Below are positions 1 through 8,007 of a stretch of 64,000 bases of DNA, piece after piece. The position numbers and the translations under genes were made by a program. Numbering within the stretch: position 1 is the first letter of the stretch; the number at the start of each line of letters is the position of its first letter. The notes beneath the pieces were generated by a model. It ran no database searches and was not told the origin of the DNA. It worked only from the letters and a program-made list of their open reading frames with translations. Location of the stretch: positions 1 through 64,000 of the forward strand of contig NZ_REGA01000014.1 of the NCBI RefSeq assembly GCF_003841505.1, given 5' to 3'. This DNA is from Natrarchaeobius chitinivorans (GTDB taxonomy: Archaea > Halobacteriota > Halobacteria > Halobacteriales > Natrialbaceae).

Positions 1-198
1 CTCAACTACAGCGACCGAAACCACGTCGAAAAGTGGTTTCAGACCGTCTCAATGCGGATCGACCGCTTTCACTCCTTCTGGCGGGGCAGTCCGGCCAGCG
101 CAAGACGCTGGCTCAGACGCTTCAGACACCATTATAACCACGATCGACCGAATCAAGCGCTCAATGGTCGAACACCGGTCGAGGAGGTGCTGAACTAG
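1..198 (+). CDS. IS6-family transposase, C-terminal fragment (cut by window edge)
   Basis: The reading frame is open from the window edge to TAG and encodes 65 residues ending TPVEEVLN. It carries the C-terminal part of an IS6/IS26-type DDE transposase: HVEKWFQT, which should hold the catalytic glutamate, followed by the conserved YNHDRPNQAL region. Haloarchaeal IS6-like transposases end in this way. The N-terminus and the first two catalytic acidic residues lie outside the window, so it cannot be said whether the full gene is intact. The visible part has no stop codon or frameshift. Confidence 0.85.
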   Translation, partial: LNYSDRNHVEKWFQTVSMRIDRFHSFWRGSPASARRWLRRFRHHYNHDRPNQALNGRTPVEEVLN

Positions 199-206
199 AC
201 AGTGCC
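1..206 (+). mobile_element. right end of an IS6-family insertion sequence
   Basis: The transposase stop is followed at once by GACAGTGCC (198-206). This resembles the end of haloarchaeal IS6-family elements, which start with GGCACTGTC in the other orientation. The element boundary is therefore placed near 206. The left end and any target duplication are outside the window. The boundary is an inference from the family, because the opposite inverted repeat cannot be seen. Confidence 0.6.
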
Positions 207-365
207 CCGATAGAACTCTTGCCAATCAGCGCAACTCTTCAAATGGTCGTGATGAATACACAGCGCGAACGTTGCAGGACTTTCAGTCCAATTTGAATAT
301 ATGTCGCGGCAAGACTGATGACTGTAGACCAAACACCCTTCAAAACGCACAGTTCTCGGAGAGCT

Positions 366-1271
366 TCAGCCAATTTTGCTGCTCTCCTCAAGTGGCTCGG
401 AGCTTGCTCTGACCGAGGCGTAAACCCGTTCCGCCCATTCGCACGCGATCTGTGAATCCGCGTCGACGAACACCTGCATGTGTCCTGTACCCTCGTCGTA
501 CCCCCCGATCCCCACACGATTATCGAAGATAGCCAGCCCATACGGCAGCTCGTCACGCGTTCGCAACGTTAGGTGTCCGCTCTCGGTTGCTTCTCTGGCG
601 CGCTCGGGATGGGTCTCGAATAGCTTCTCGACGATGGGAGGCAGGTAGATGATTTCGCTGTCGTCTCCCTCGAATATCTGTTGGTGAAACTCGCCCAGGA
701 CGAGCGGTGCCATGTGCGTCGTGTTGAACCCGCGGAACGATTCGGACTCCCCGAGCAACGAGAGAAACCGTTCCACCGGCCGGTAGGGATCGTCTGGTTC
801 GGCGAGCGTGACATTCGCGTCCACGAACGGTTCGAGGACGAACTCCTGGTGATCCTCACAAACGGCGTCCAACAGCGGTGAGAGTCGATGGACGGTGCGC
901 ACGTTCGCCTCAAACCGGAGGACTTCGTCGGCGACGGCCTCACCGGGTCCGGTCAGCTGGAACCGGCCGTCTATCTTTTCGACGAAGCCCTGTTCGTCGA
1001 GCCACCGGGTCAATCGGTGACTGGTTGCCCGCGAGACGTCCAGACGCTCTTCGATTTCTCGCCGGTCGAGTGGTTCGTCACGAAGCGCTTCCAAAACGGG
1101 TCCATGCCGCACGATATCCCCGAGTAGGTCCGTGTCAACACGCTCGCCGGCAGCGTCGAGCCGTTGGCCGAGATACTGTTTGTTTCGAGCATTCTCCAAG
1201 ATGGCTTCCAGAACCGGTGACCCAGGCGGGGGGTGGTCGTCGGTCGAATGGTTTCCGTCGTGGAACTCCAT
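366..1271 (-). CDS. winged-helix transcriptional regulator, FilR1/DUF1724 type
   Basis: 301 residues. A winged helix-turn-helix lies at about residues 54-108 (REIEERLDVSRATSHRLT as recognition region), followed by a large C-terminal domain of the FilR1/methanogenesis-regulator type common in haloarchaeal regulators. I chose the ATG at 1271 because the longer frame upstream (to 1874) runs antisense through the neighbouring oxidoreductase. A minus-strand TATA-like box (complement of GGTATAGTATGG, about 1288-1299) sits about 25 nt before this start, which suggests a leaderless transcript. The gene is divergent from the FAD oxidoreductase, which it may control; that link is inference from arrangement only. 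Confidence 0.85.
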   Translation of the reverse strand: MEFHDGNHSTDDHPPPGSPVLEAILENARNKQYLGQRLDAAGERVDTDLLGDIVRHGPVLEALRDEPLDRREIEERLDVSRATSHRLTRWLDEQGFVEKIDGRFQLTGPGEAVADEVLRFEANVRTVHRLSPLLDAVCEDHQEFVLEPFVDANVTLAEPDDPYRPVERFLSLLGESESFRGFNTTHMAPLVLGEFHQQIFEGDDSEIIYLPPIVEKLFETHPERAREATESGHLTLRTRDELPYGLAIFDNRVGIGGYDEGTGHMQVFVDADSQIACEWAERVYASVRASSEPLEESSKIG

Positions 1272-1418
1272 GGAACTCACTGGTTTGGTATAGTATGGCA
1301 CAGACAGTAATTCTATCGTTCGCAACGCGAGAGGCATCTCACGTCCTGACACACTGTGTATCCTGTCGAATGTATCTCTGTGAATGAGGCTAACAACACC
1401 GCAGTCAACTGAGCGTAT
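1272..1418. promoter_or_regulatory. divergent intergenic control region
   Basis: 147 bp between the winged-helix regulator (leftward) and the FAD oxidoreductase (rightward). A TATA-like element for the regulator lies at about 1288-1299. The plus-strand promoter is less clear. TTCGCAACGCGAGAGG at about 1319 contains the small dyad CGCAACGCG, which might be an operator, but there is no second copy to support it. Confidence 0.45.
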
Positions 1419-2831
1419 ATGGGACGACCGACCATCGAAGACGAACAAATCGAGCAGTTCGAGGCAACGCTGCACGGCGACCTCGTTCAGCCTGGCGACG
1501 CTGACTACGACGACGCACGCGCAGTCTGGAACGGGATGATCGACAAATATCCAGCGCTGATTGCGCAGTGTCGAGGCACGGCGGACGTTATCCGGACCGT
1601 CGAATTCGCCCACGAAACCGACCTCCCTGTGGCTGTCCGGGGCGGAGGTCACAACGTCGCCGGGACGGCCGTCTGTGACGACGGCCTCGTGATCGACCTG
1701 TCGAAGATGCGCGGGGTGTGGGTCGATCCCGACGCACAGCGAGCATGGGTCCAGGGCGGTGCCACGTGGGCCGACGTCGATCACGAAACCCAGGCGTTCG
1801 GATTGGCAACACCTGGCGGCGTCGTTTCGAAGACAGGCGTAGCTGGCCTCACCCTCGGTGGCGGGATCGGCCACCTCCGCTGTAAGTACGGCTTGACCTG
1901 TGACAACCTCGTCTCAGCCGACGTTGTCACCGCAGATGGCGAGTTCCTGACCGCGAGTGAGGATGAGAATCCGGAGTTGTTCTGGGGACTTCGCGGTGGC
2001 GGCGGAAACTTCGGTATCGTCACCGGATTCGAGTTCGAGCTTCACCCCGTCGGGCCGGAGGTGGCGACGTGTTTTGTCATCTATCCGGGAGACCGGCTGG
2101 CCGAGTGCCTGCGAGCCTATCGGGACTACATCGATTCGGCACCGGTGGAAGTCAGCCTGTTTTCGTCTGCCGGTGTGATGCGCGACGAGGACCTGTTTGC
2201 CCCAGACGTACTGGACGATCTCAAGATCGGTTTCATGGGGTGTTATGCTGGGCCACCGGAAGACGGCGAGGCGGCGATAGAGCCCCTTCGGCATCTCGCC
2301 GAGCCGATCGCCGACTTCAGCGGGACGATGGCCTACACGACGTTCCAGCAGATACTCGACGGTGACTACCCGGATGGGATGCGGTATTACTGGAAGTCGC
2401 TGTATCTGGATGGCCTCTCCGAATCGGCGATCGACCGAATCACCTACTGGGCTGGCTGCGCCCCCTCCCCGTTATCGACGGTCGACGTGTGGCAACTGGG
2501 TGGTGCAATCACCGACGTCGGCTTCGAGGAGAGCGCCTTCGCCGGGCGGCACGCACCAGTACTGCTCGGCGTCGAGGCGAACTGGGAAGACCCTTCAAAC
2601 GACGAAGCGAACATTGCGTGGGTTCGGGACTGTCTGGACGACATGCGACAGTTCTCCGATGGTTCGATTTACCTGAATTTCCCTGGCTTTCTGGAGGACA
2701 ACGATAAAACCATGGAGACGACCTTCGGAGCCGCCTACGAGCGGTTAGTTGCGCTCAAGGACGAATACGACCCGACGAACGTGTTCAGCCGCAACCAGAA
2801 CATCACTCCCTCCGGGGATGCTGGAGCCTGA
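1419..2831 (+). CDS. FAD-binding oxidoreductase, berberine-bridge-enzyme type
   Basis: 470 residues, typical for this family. The N-terminal half is a PCMH-type FAD-binding domain (FAD_binding_4) with VRGGGHNVAG. His78 there is the residue that covalently binds FAD in relatives. LTLGGGIGHLRCKYGL and LRGGGGNFGIVT follow. The C-terminus has the BBE segment (YDPTNVFSRNQNI). Family members oxidise sugars, alcohols or secondary metabolites with O2 as acceptor; the substrate cannot be predicted here. The gene is divergent from a winged-helix regulator. No export signal is visible. Confidence 0.9.
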   Translation: MGRPTIEDEQIEQFEATLHGDLVQPGDADYDDARAVWNGMIDKYPALIAQCRGTADVIRTVEFAHETDLPVAVRGGGHNVAGTAVCDDGLVIDLSKMRGVWVDPDAQRAWVQGGATWADVDHETQAFGLATPGGVVSKTGVAGLTLGGGIGHLRCKYGLTCDNLVSADVVTADGEFLTASEDENPELFWGLRGGGGNFGIVTGFEFELHPVGPEVATCFVIYPGDRLAECLRAYRDYIDSAPVEVSLFSSAGVMRDEDLFAPDVLDDLKIGFMGCYAGPPEDGEAAIEPLRHLAEPIADFSGTMAYTTFQQILDGDYPDGMRYYWKSLYLDGLSESAIDRITYWAGCAPSPLSTVDVWQLGGAITDVGFEESAFAGRHAPVLLGVEANWEDPSNDEANIAWVRDCLDDMRQFSDGSIYLNFPGFLEDNDKTMETTFGAAYERLVALKDEYDPTNVFSRNQNITPSGDAGA

Positions 2832-2989
2832 ACGGGTGAGTGATACGCTCTCAAACGTTTCCGAGCACATCGAGACAGCAAAACTGAACGCACTGCATGC
2901 CGAGACGAGAGTACGCCGCTCTCTCGACTCACTCGACTCCGGGCGATTTTCAACAACTGTTAAGCGGTCCCGGTAACCACTCGAGGCAC

Positions 2990-4102
2990 ATGGCAGACGA
3001 CGGGGAGCGTCATCGGCAGAGTCGCCTGTTCACGGACGACGACGGCGAGTTCGATCCGGAACGCGCACGCGAAGAATCCCTTCCCGTCGAGGACGGCGAG
3101 GTGATCGACACCGACGACCTCGCGGACCACCAGCGATACGTCGAGGGCCGGGGAATCTACGACGAACGAAATCGGGTCAACGACCTCACCGGGAGGGAGT
3201 GGAAGTACGCGACGAAGTCGGTGATCGCACAGGGGTATCCGCCCGCGGTCCAACACGACCTCAGGAGCGAACACGGCGGCCAGAAGCCGCCCCGGCTCTG
3301 TGCGGAACTGATCGGTCGATTCAGCAAGGCCGGAGACACCGTCCTCGATCCCTTCGCCGGCGTCGGCGGGACGCTGCTCGGGGCGAGTTTCTGTGAACAC
3401 GAAGGGACCGGACTCCGCGAGGCGATCGGATTCGAACGCAACGGGCGGTGGGTCGACATCTACGAAACGGTCCTCGAGCGCGAGAACGGGGAGCGCCTCG
3501 AGCGCGGCGACCCTCCGCTCGCCGACCAGGAGATGCGCCACGGCGACTGCGCCGAGTTGATCGAGGACGTCCCCGACGACTCGGTCGACCTCCTGCTCAC
3601 CGACGTTCCGTACTGGCACATGGACGAACTCGAGCAGACGCGCAACGAGCGGGCCACGCGGGAGAGCAAGCTCGGCTCGTTCGACGACGGGGGCGACGAA
3701 GCCGACAACGGCGGTGGGAAAGACGGAGACGGCGGCCGGGAGCGTGGAGACGGTGGCCGGGAGAGCGGAGATGGCGACGTCGACGAGGATCCGGGAGCGA
3801 CCGGAACGAAAGCGGAGTGGCTCGAGGAGATGGCCGAGAAGTTCGACCGGTTTACCGATGCGGTCGCTCCGGACGGTCACCTGGTCGTCTTCATCGGCGA
3901 CATGTATCGCGAACAGTCCTACGAGTTCCTCTCGGCCGATCTCGCGCGGGCGCTCGAGTCGACGGCTCCAGTGACGCTCGCGGCGAACCTCGTCTGGTAC
4001 GATCCCAGCAAGGATCTCCACGTCTACGGCTATCCGTTCTCGTTCGTCCCGTCGATGGTCCACCAGAACGTGCTCGTTTTCCGGCCGGACGACGATCGAT
4101 GA
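2990..4102 (+). CDS. DNA methylase (N4/N6 type), orphan, with low-complexity insert
   Basis: 370 residues from the ATG at 2990; the frame is open upstream but lacks a better start. SAM-binding motif I is DPFAGVGGT (residues 120-128) and catalytic motif IV is DVPYW (205-209), a variant of DPPY. The order motif I then motif IV fits a gamma-like arrangement of the N6_N4_Mtase fold. Directly after motif IV there is an Asp/Gly/Arg-rich low-complexity insert, about residues 228-275. No restriction endonuclease or specificity subunit is adjacent, so this is an orphan methylase if it acts on DNA. An RNA substrate cannot be excluded. HMM comparison would be needed for the exact family. Confidence 0.8.
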   Translation: MADDGERHRQSRLFTDDDGEFDPERAREESLPVEDGEVIDTDDLADHQRYVEGRGIYDERNRVNDLTGREWKYATKSVIAQGYPPAVQHDLRSEHGGQKPPRLCAELIGRFSKAGDTVLDPFAGVGGTLLGASFCEHEGTGLREAIGFERNGRWVDIYETVLERENGERLERGDPPLADQEMRHGDCAELIEDVPDDSVDLLLTDVPYWHMDELEQTRNERATRESKLGSFDDGGDEADNGGGKDGDGGRERGDGGRESGDGDVDEDPGATGTKAEWLEEMAEKFDRFTDAVAPDGHLVVFIGDMYREQSYEFLSADLARALESTAPVTLAANLVWYDPSKDLHVYGYPFSFVPSMVHQNVLVFRPDDDR

Positions 4103-4525
4103 CCGCGTCTGACTGACGTCATTCGGCCGTCTGACGCGGTTTTATGGGTTCCCGACGTATCGGTACAACCGGCGCGCACCGTGTTATCACCCCCATCCCC
4201 CCGTCGCGCGCCGTTTCGAGTCACTTCCGATTTCACCCCCGCTGGTGATCGAGTGACTGCATCGAACGGGCGCTCGATACAGGGCGTCCGTTGGATATCG
4301 GATCGAATCAGTCGTCGGGATTGCTGGAGGAACAGACCGGATCGCACCTGACGCTATTTCCTGTTGTGTCTGGGAGGTCGGTGGATGTCCCGAATAATCC
4401 CGCCGAATCGAGACAGTCGCCGTCGAGTCGTGACAGTCGCCGTCGAGCCGGACAGTCGCCGTCGAGCCTCGAGCGGCGTCACCGGTATGTCCGAAACGAT
4501 CGGTGTCGGTGACTGTCGGTGTCGA
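4103..4525. other. intergenic region with short tandem repeat, no convincing gene
   Basis: 423 bp between two convergent genes. Small open frames here are rich in Arg/Ser and look non-coding. The main structure is a run of three near-identical 19-20 nt units at 4412-4469, annotated separately. Confidence 0.6.
4412..4469. repeat. tandem repeat, 3 units of 19-20 nt
   Basis: Three consecutive units beginning GACAGTCGCCGTCGAG start at 4412, 4432 and 4451 and differ only in their last 3-4 bases. The array sits between the stops of convergent genes. Confidence 0.85.
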
Positions 4526-5188
4526 TCAGCCGGCTTCCGGCAACAGGGCGGTTCGTACCTCCTCGAGACGGCTGGTTTCGGTGATGATCGCGACTTCGTC
4601 GCCGGCCTCGAGTTCCGTTCCGGGGATTGGGATCGTCAGCGACTCACGCGCCCGGCCGTGAGCGTAGATCCGGGTCGACTCCGGGAGGTCCAGTTCACTC
4701 ACCCGTTTCCCGACCGCCGGTGATCCATCCTGAATTCCGAGAACCGTCAGATGGAGGTTCGCGGCGAGATCGGTGACGACGTTGAAATCGCCCCCGAGCA
4801 TCGCGGTTTTCGCGCCGGCTGCGCCCAGACGCTCGGGATAGATGATCTCGTCGACGTCCTCGGCGTACTTCTCGTAGATGTCTTCTCGGTAGTCCTCGTC
4901 GATCCGGAGCACGGTCCGACAGCCGTAGTGTTTGCCGACCATGCAGGCCGCGAAGTTGGCGTTGAGGTCCGGCGTGAGTGCACCGATCGCGTCGGCCTCG
5001 TCGATCCCGGCGTCGACGAGGACGTCTTCGTCCGAGCCGTCCCCCTGGAGCGCGTCGAACCCCGCCGATTCGGCCCGTTCGACCCGGTCCGGATCGGTGT
5101 CGACGACGACCGGTTCGTGTCCCTCCTCGAGGAGGATCCGCGCCGTCCGCGAGCCGACTCGACCGTACCCCACGATAACGAATCTCAT
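4526..5188 (-). CDS. TrkA-type NAD-binding potassium-transport regulator
   Basis: 220 residues with two domains. Residues 1 to about 120 are a TrkA-N (RCK) Rossmann domain with the dinucleotide motif GYGRVGS and an acidic residue after strand 2 (VVVDTD). Residues about 135-215 are a TrkA-C ligand-binding domain (GIQDGSPAVGKRVSELDL). Such proteins bind NAD(H) and nucleotides and gate K+ uptake or efflux channels. No membrane subunit is adjacent; the nearest is the Kv-like channel at 6729-7538, which is a separate unit. K+ control is important for cells that balance salt with intracellular KCl. Confidence 0.88.
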   Translation of the reverse strand: MRFVIVGYGRVGSRTARILLEEGHEPVVVDTDPDRVERAESAGFDALQGDGSDEDVLVDAGIDEADAIGALTPDLNANFAACMVGKHYGCRTVLRIDEDYREDIYEKYAEDVDEIIYPERLGAAGAKTAMLGGDFNVVTDLAANLHLTVLGIQDGSPAVGKRVSELDLPESTRIYAHGRARESLTIPIPGTELEAGDEVAIITETSRLEEVRTALLPEAG

Positions 5189-5283
5189 GATACCGGGTAC
5201 ACTCCCCGAAGTGAAATACGTTGGTCCCGCCGTTCGACCGTGATCCCGGATTTCGCCGGCACTCGTGTCGACGGTTCGAAGCG

Positions 5284-5290
5284 CTTATAC
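5284..5290 (+). promoter_or_regulatory. TATA box for rpl15e
   Basis: CTTATAC, preceded by a purine-rich BRE-like CGAAGCG. With the usual spacing of about 25 nt the transcript would start near 5310-5315. That leaves an unusually long leader of about 105-110 nt before the rpl15e start codon. Confidence 0.6.
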
Positions 5291-5320
5291 CTCAACGCTG
5301 GATAGAACCGACAGACTCGC

Positions 5321-5419
5321 TGGTTCGCGGGCATCAGTGGGCACCTGCACGGCTTTGCCGCAGGTCGGGATGTGATCCCCGCTGGGGATTGAACCAGGAA
5401 ACGCCCGCGGTGATATACG
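5321..5419 (+). ncRNA. structured 5' leader of rpl15e (candidate autoregulatory element)
   Basis: Read from the sequence: a closing helix GCGGGC (5327-5332) with GCCCGC (5403-5408); a bulged hairpin 5343-5365 (ACCTG..CAGGT around CGGC TTT GCCG); and a hairpin ATCCCC GCT GGGGAT (5375-5389). TGGTTC (5321-5326) can also pair with GAACCA (5391-5396), crossing the closing helix, so the two helices form a pseudoknot or are alternative states. The 3' strand of the closing helix directly abuts the Shine-Dalgarno-like GGTGAT (5409-5414), 5 nt before the ATG. The structure is read by eye; its function as a leader switch is inference. Confidence 0.55.
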
Positions 5420-6010
5420 ATGGCAAAAAGCTTCTACTCCCACATCAAGGAGGCATGGAAGGATCCCGACGACGGTAAACTCGGGGAACTACAGTGGCAA
5501 CGAAAGCAAGAGTGGCGCAAACAGGGTGCGATCGAACGGATCGACCGCCCGACGCGACTCGACAAAGCGCGCGAACTCGGCTACAAGGCCAAACAGGGAA
5601 TCATCGTGGCTCGCGTCTCCGTCCGAAAGGGGACGGCTCGCAAGCAGCGACACAAGGCCGGTCGACGCTCGAAACGCCAGGGCGTCAACCGTATCGGCCG
5701 ACGCAAGAACATCCAGCGCATCGGTGAAGAGCGCGTCTCCCGGAAGTACCCCAACCTGCGGGTGCTCAACAGCTACTGGGTCGGTGAAGACGGCTCCCAG
5801 AAGTGGTTCGAAGTGATCCTCGTCGATCCGAACCACCCGGCGATCGAGAACGACGACGATCTAAACTGGATCTGTGACGACTCCCACACGAACCGCGCGT
5901 TCCGCGGTCTGACCAACGCCGGCACGGCCAACCGCGGACTCAACACCCGCGGAAAGGGTGCCGAGAAGGTCCGTCCGTCGAACACCGGCGGTCAGGGCCG
6001 CGCGAAGTAA
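5420..6010 (+). CDS. rpl15e: large-subunit ribosomal protein L15e
   Basis: 196 residues, full length. It starts MAKSFYSHIKEAW and has the strongly basic body of archaeal/eukaryotic L15e (GYKAKQGIIVARV, RRKNIQRIGEERVSRKYPNLRVLNSYW) and the glycine/arginine-rich tail (RGLNTRGKGAEKVRP). It binds 23S rRNA in the 50S subunit. The ATG at 5420 is preceded by GGTGAT at 5409-5414. The gene is monocistronic in appearance: convergent or unrelated genes flank it. A structured leader precedes it and a palindromic repeat element follows the stop by 24 nt. Confidence 0.97.
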   Translation: MAKSFYSHIKEAWKDPDDGKLGELQWQRKQEWRKQGAIERIDRPTRLDKARELGYKAKQGIIVARVSVRKGTARKQRHKAGRRSKRQGVNRIGRRKNIQRIGEERVSRKYPNLRVLNSYWVGEDGSQKWFEVILVDPNHPAIENDDDLNWICDDSHTNRAFRGLTNAGTANRGLNTRGKGAEKVRPSNTGGQGRAK

Positions 6011-6033
6011 GCGCCGCGATTTCTCCACGTTAC

Positions 6034-6120
6034 TCATACGGATTACTGTCCCTGTGTCCCGGCGCACCCGCCAACCGGGTCGTGGGTACGCCGGCAATGA
6101 CGGACAGTATCCCGTATCAG
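6034..6120. repeat. dispersed palindromic element (family 1), downstream of rpl15e
   Basis: Ends are TCATACGGATTACTGTCC and GGACAGTATCCCGTATCA, inverted copies with one mismatch or more. An inner inverted repeat (CCGGCGCACCCG / GGGTACGCCGG) lies between them. This is a full-length member of the family annotated at several other intergenic sites in the window. It lies 24 nt after the rpl15e stop. Confidence 0.8.
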
Positions 6121-6179
6121 TTCCCGGCTAAAGCGAATTATGGTGGGATTTTATGCGACGAACTGCCGTAGTCGGAGCT

Positions 6180-6614
6180 ATGACCAAGCACGTACTCGTC
6201 CCCATCGACGATTCGAATCGGTCGACTGACGCCCTCGAGTTCGCCTGCCGGGAGTACTCCGACGCCGAAATCACTGCCCTGAACGTGATCGACCCGGGTG
6301 ACTTCTACGCGGCAACGGGTATCGAGGGCGGCGCGATGGCGAACTACGACGAGATCCAGACACACCACGAGAACCGCGCCGAAGACATCCTCGAGCGGGC
6401 GCGCGAACGGGCCGAAGAGTTCGAACACGACCTCGAGACCGAGCGGATGATCGGCGGCGTCTCCCGATCGATCGTCGCTTACGTCGAGGAGCACGACGTC
6501 GACCACGTCGTCATCGGCAGCCACGGACGAACCGGCGCGAGTCGCATCCTGCTCGGTAGCGTCGCCGAGAACGTCGCCCGTCGCTCGCCGGTGCCCGTGA
6601 CGATCGTCCGGTAA
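6180..6614 (+). CDS. universal stress protein, UspA family
   Basis: 144 residues. Begins MTKHVLVPIDDS, the canonical Usp strand with the Asp that contacts ATP. Near the C-terminus it has GSHGRTGASRILLGSVAENVARRSPVPVTIV, split here as GSHGRTGAS (ATP loop) and SPVPVTIV. A nine-residue upstream extension is possible (ATG 6153), but TTTTAT at about 6148 lies about 27-30 nt before 6180 and favours a leaderless start at 6180. Such small stress proteins bind ATP or sense stress in the cytoplasm; the partner is unknown. Confidence 0.92.
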   Translation: MTKHVLVPIDDSNRSTDALEFACREYSDAEITALNVIDPGDFYAATGIEGGAMANYDEIQTHHENRAEDILERARERAEEFEHDLETERMIGGVSRSIVAYVEEHDVDHVVIGSHGRTGASRILLGSVAENVARRSPVPVTIVR

Positions 6615-6728
6615 CAGGCACATTCTTTCCTCGAGGGACAGTCAGTTCGTAACCGCCGGCAGTGAACCTGACGGGACGCTTGCGGTCCGATCAGAACTCT
6701 CATATCACTCTACTTGAATACCAGTCGT

Positions 6729-7538
6729 ATGAGTGCCGGCCGGTATACGGACGCCCGTCGTCGAACGCACGAGTTATTCGAACCGGAACTGGGTGGAACG
6801 ATCGGGTACTATACCGACTGGTTCATCATGGCGCTCATTACCGCCAACGTCGCGGCGGTAATCCTCGAAACAGTCGACTCCGTCGCCACCGCGTACGGTC
6901 CGTTCTTTTACTATTTCGAGCTGTTCTCGGTCGCGGTCTTTACCCTCGAGTACGTCGGACGCGTGTGGGCTGCCGTCGACGATCCAACGTTCGAGGGACC
7001 GATTTCCGGACGGGTCCGGTTTGCGAGTCGTCCCCTGCTCGTCGTGGACCTGATCGCGATTCTGCCGTTTTACCTTTCCGCTGCGGGGATGCAGACCGAC
7101 CTTCGGTTTCTCCGAGCGATCCGACTGGTGCGTCTCTTCCGGTTGCTTAAACTCGTCAGGTACTCGAGTGCCCTGCAATCGTTTGGCCTGGTGTTCTACG
7201 AGAAAAAAGAGAAACTCGTTCTCGCACTGTTTGCAAACCTGTTGCTGTTGACACTCGCCTCGAGTGTCATGTACTTCGTCGAACACCCCTATCAGCCGGA
7301 GGTTTTCTCGTCGATCCCCGCCTCGTTTTACTGGGGGTTCATCACGCTGACGACCGTCGGCTACGGCGACGTCACGCCGGTCACGCCTCTGGGACAGTTT
7401 CTGACCGGGGTAATCGCGCTACTCGGAATCGGCCTGTTCGCGCTACCGGCGTCGATCCTCGCGGCGGGATTTATGGAACAAACCGACGACGATTCGGAGT
7501 ACGAGTACTGTCCACACTGCGGTGAGCGAATCAAGTAG
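6729..7538 (+). CDS. voltage-gated-type potassium channel with C-terminal zinc ribbon
   Basis: 269 residues with six membrane segments. The S4 segment carries repeated arginines (RFLRAIRLVRLFRLLKLVRY), and the pore holds the potassium selectivity filter TTVGYGD at residues 208-214. The C-terminus is short and ends in a zinc-ribbon half motif, CPHCGERIK. I chose ATG 6729, five codons inside the longest frame, because CATATC at about 6700 would place a leaderless start there. It conducts K+ across the cytoplasmic membrane. The ribbon is an unusual place for a metal or redox site. Confidence 0.9.
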   Translation: MSAGRYTDARRRTHELFEPELGGTIGYYTDWFIMALITANVAAVILETVDSVATAYGPFFYYFELFSVAVFTLEYVGRVWAAVDDPTFEGPISGRVRFASRPLLVVDLIAILPFYLSAAGMQTDLRFLRAIRLVRLFRLLKLVRYSSALQSFGLVFYEKKEKLVLALFANLLLLTLASSVMYFVEHPYQPEVFSSIPASFYWGFITLTTVGYGDVTPVTPLGQFLTGVIALLGIGLFALPASILAAGFMEQTDDDSEYEYCPHCGERIK

Positions 7539-8007
7539 GCAGGGGTTCGACCACCTATCACCTCGAGTAGTCGTCGTCTCGAGTTCGTGAATATCGACTG
7601 CGACGCTCGGGCCCCAGCGTCGCTGTTCTCCGCTCGCTTTTGGGGTGAAGGTGGTCCTCGAGTACCCCCGTTCTACGAGGCTGTCTCGAGTGCCAGTCCT
7701 CGCGAATCGGTCGCCGCCGGGTTCGGCGAGCGGCGATATGTCGGCGGGTCGGTAGGTCACCCCGATCGAGATCCGTTTTCCCGCGACGAACTCGTCGCAT
7801 TGCACCTGGAGGCGGATGGCCAAGTCAGCGTAGGTGTCGGCGGTCGGGTGACGTCGCTGTGAGACGCTCCCGAAACCGCCGATATCGTTGTAGACGGTCC
7901 AGAGACGGCTCCCTCCCGTATAACCCGAAACGAGCGAGTGTCACAGAGGGCGGAGAATCTGTCTGCTACCGGCCGGTTGATACGTCGGCGATCCATCGAA
8001 CGAGGTG
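7539..8007. other. 469-bp spacer; possible remnant coding sequence on the minus strand
   Basis: No complete gene is evident. On the minus strand from about 7940 down to 7558 one frame has coding-like composition (G/C third positions, Trp/Tyr and acidic residues: SRLWTVYNDIGGFG, then AIRLQVQCDEFVAGKRI) but no good start after the upstream TGA, and it runs on into the channel gene. It may be the remnant of a lost gene. A plus-strand frame at 7587-7862 is also open and cannot be ruled out. Confidence 0.3.

Noticed and set aside
2960-4063. Antisense open frame over the methylase gene
   Set aside because: A 367-codon frame on the minus strand exists, but the sense frame contains the conserved methylase motifs DPFAGVGGT and DVPY, so the antisense frame is a shadow.
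5327-5408. A possible tRNA gene in the rpl15e leader
   Set aside because: The stems look tRNA-like at first, and the reverse complement contains GGTTCAATCC, but there is no proper T-arm, anticodon arm or 7-bp acceptor on either strand. The structure is better described as an mRNA leader.
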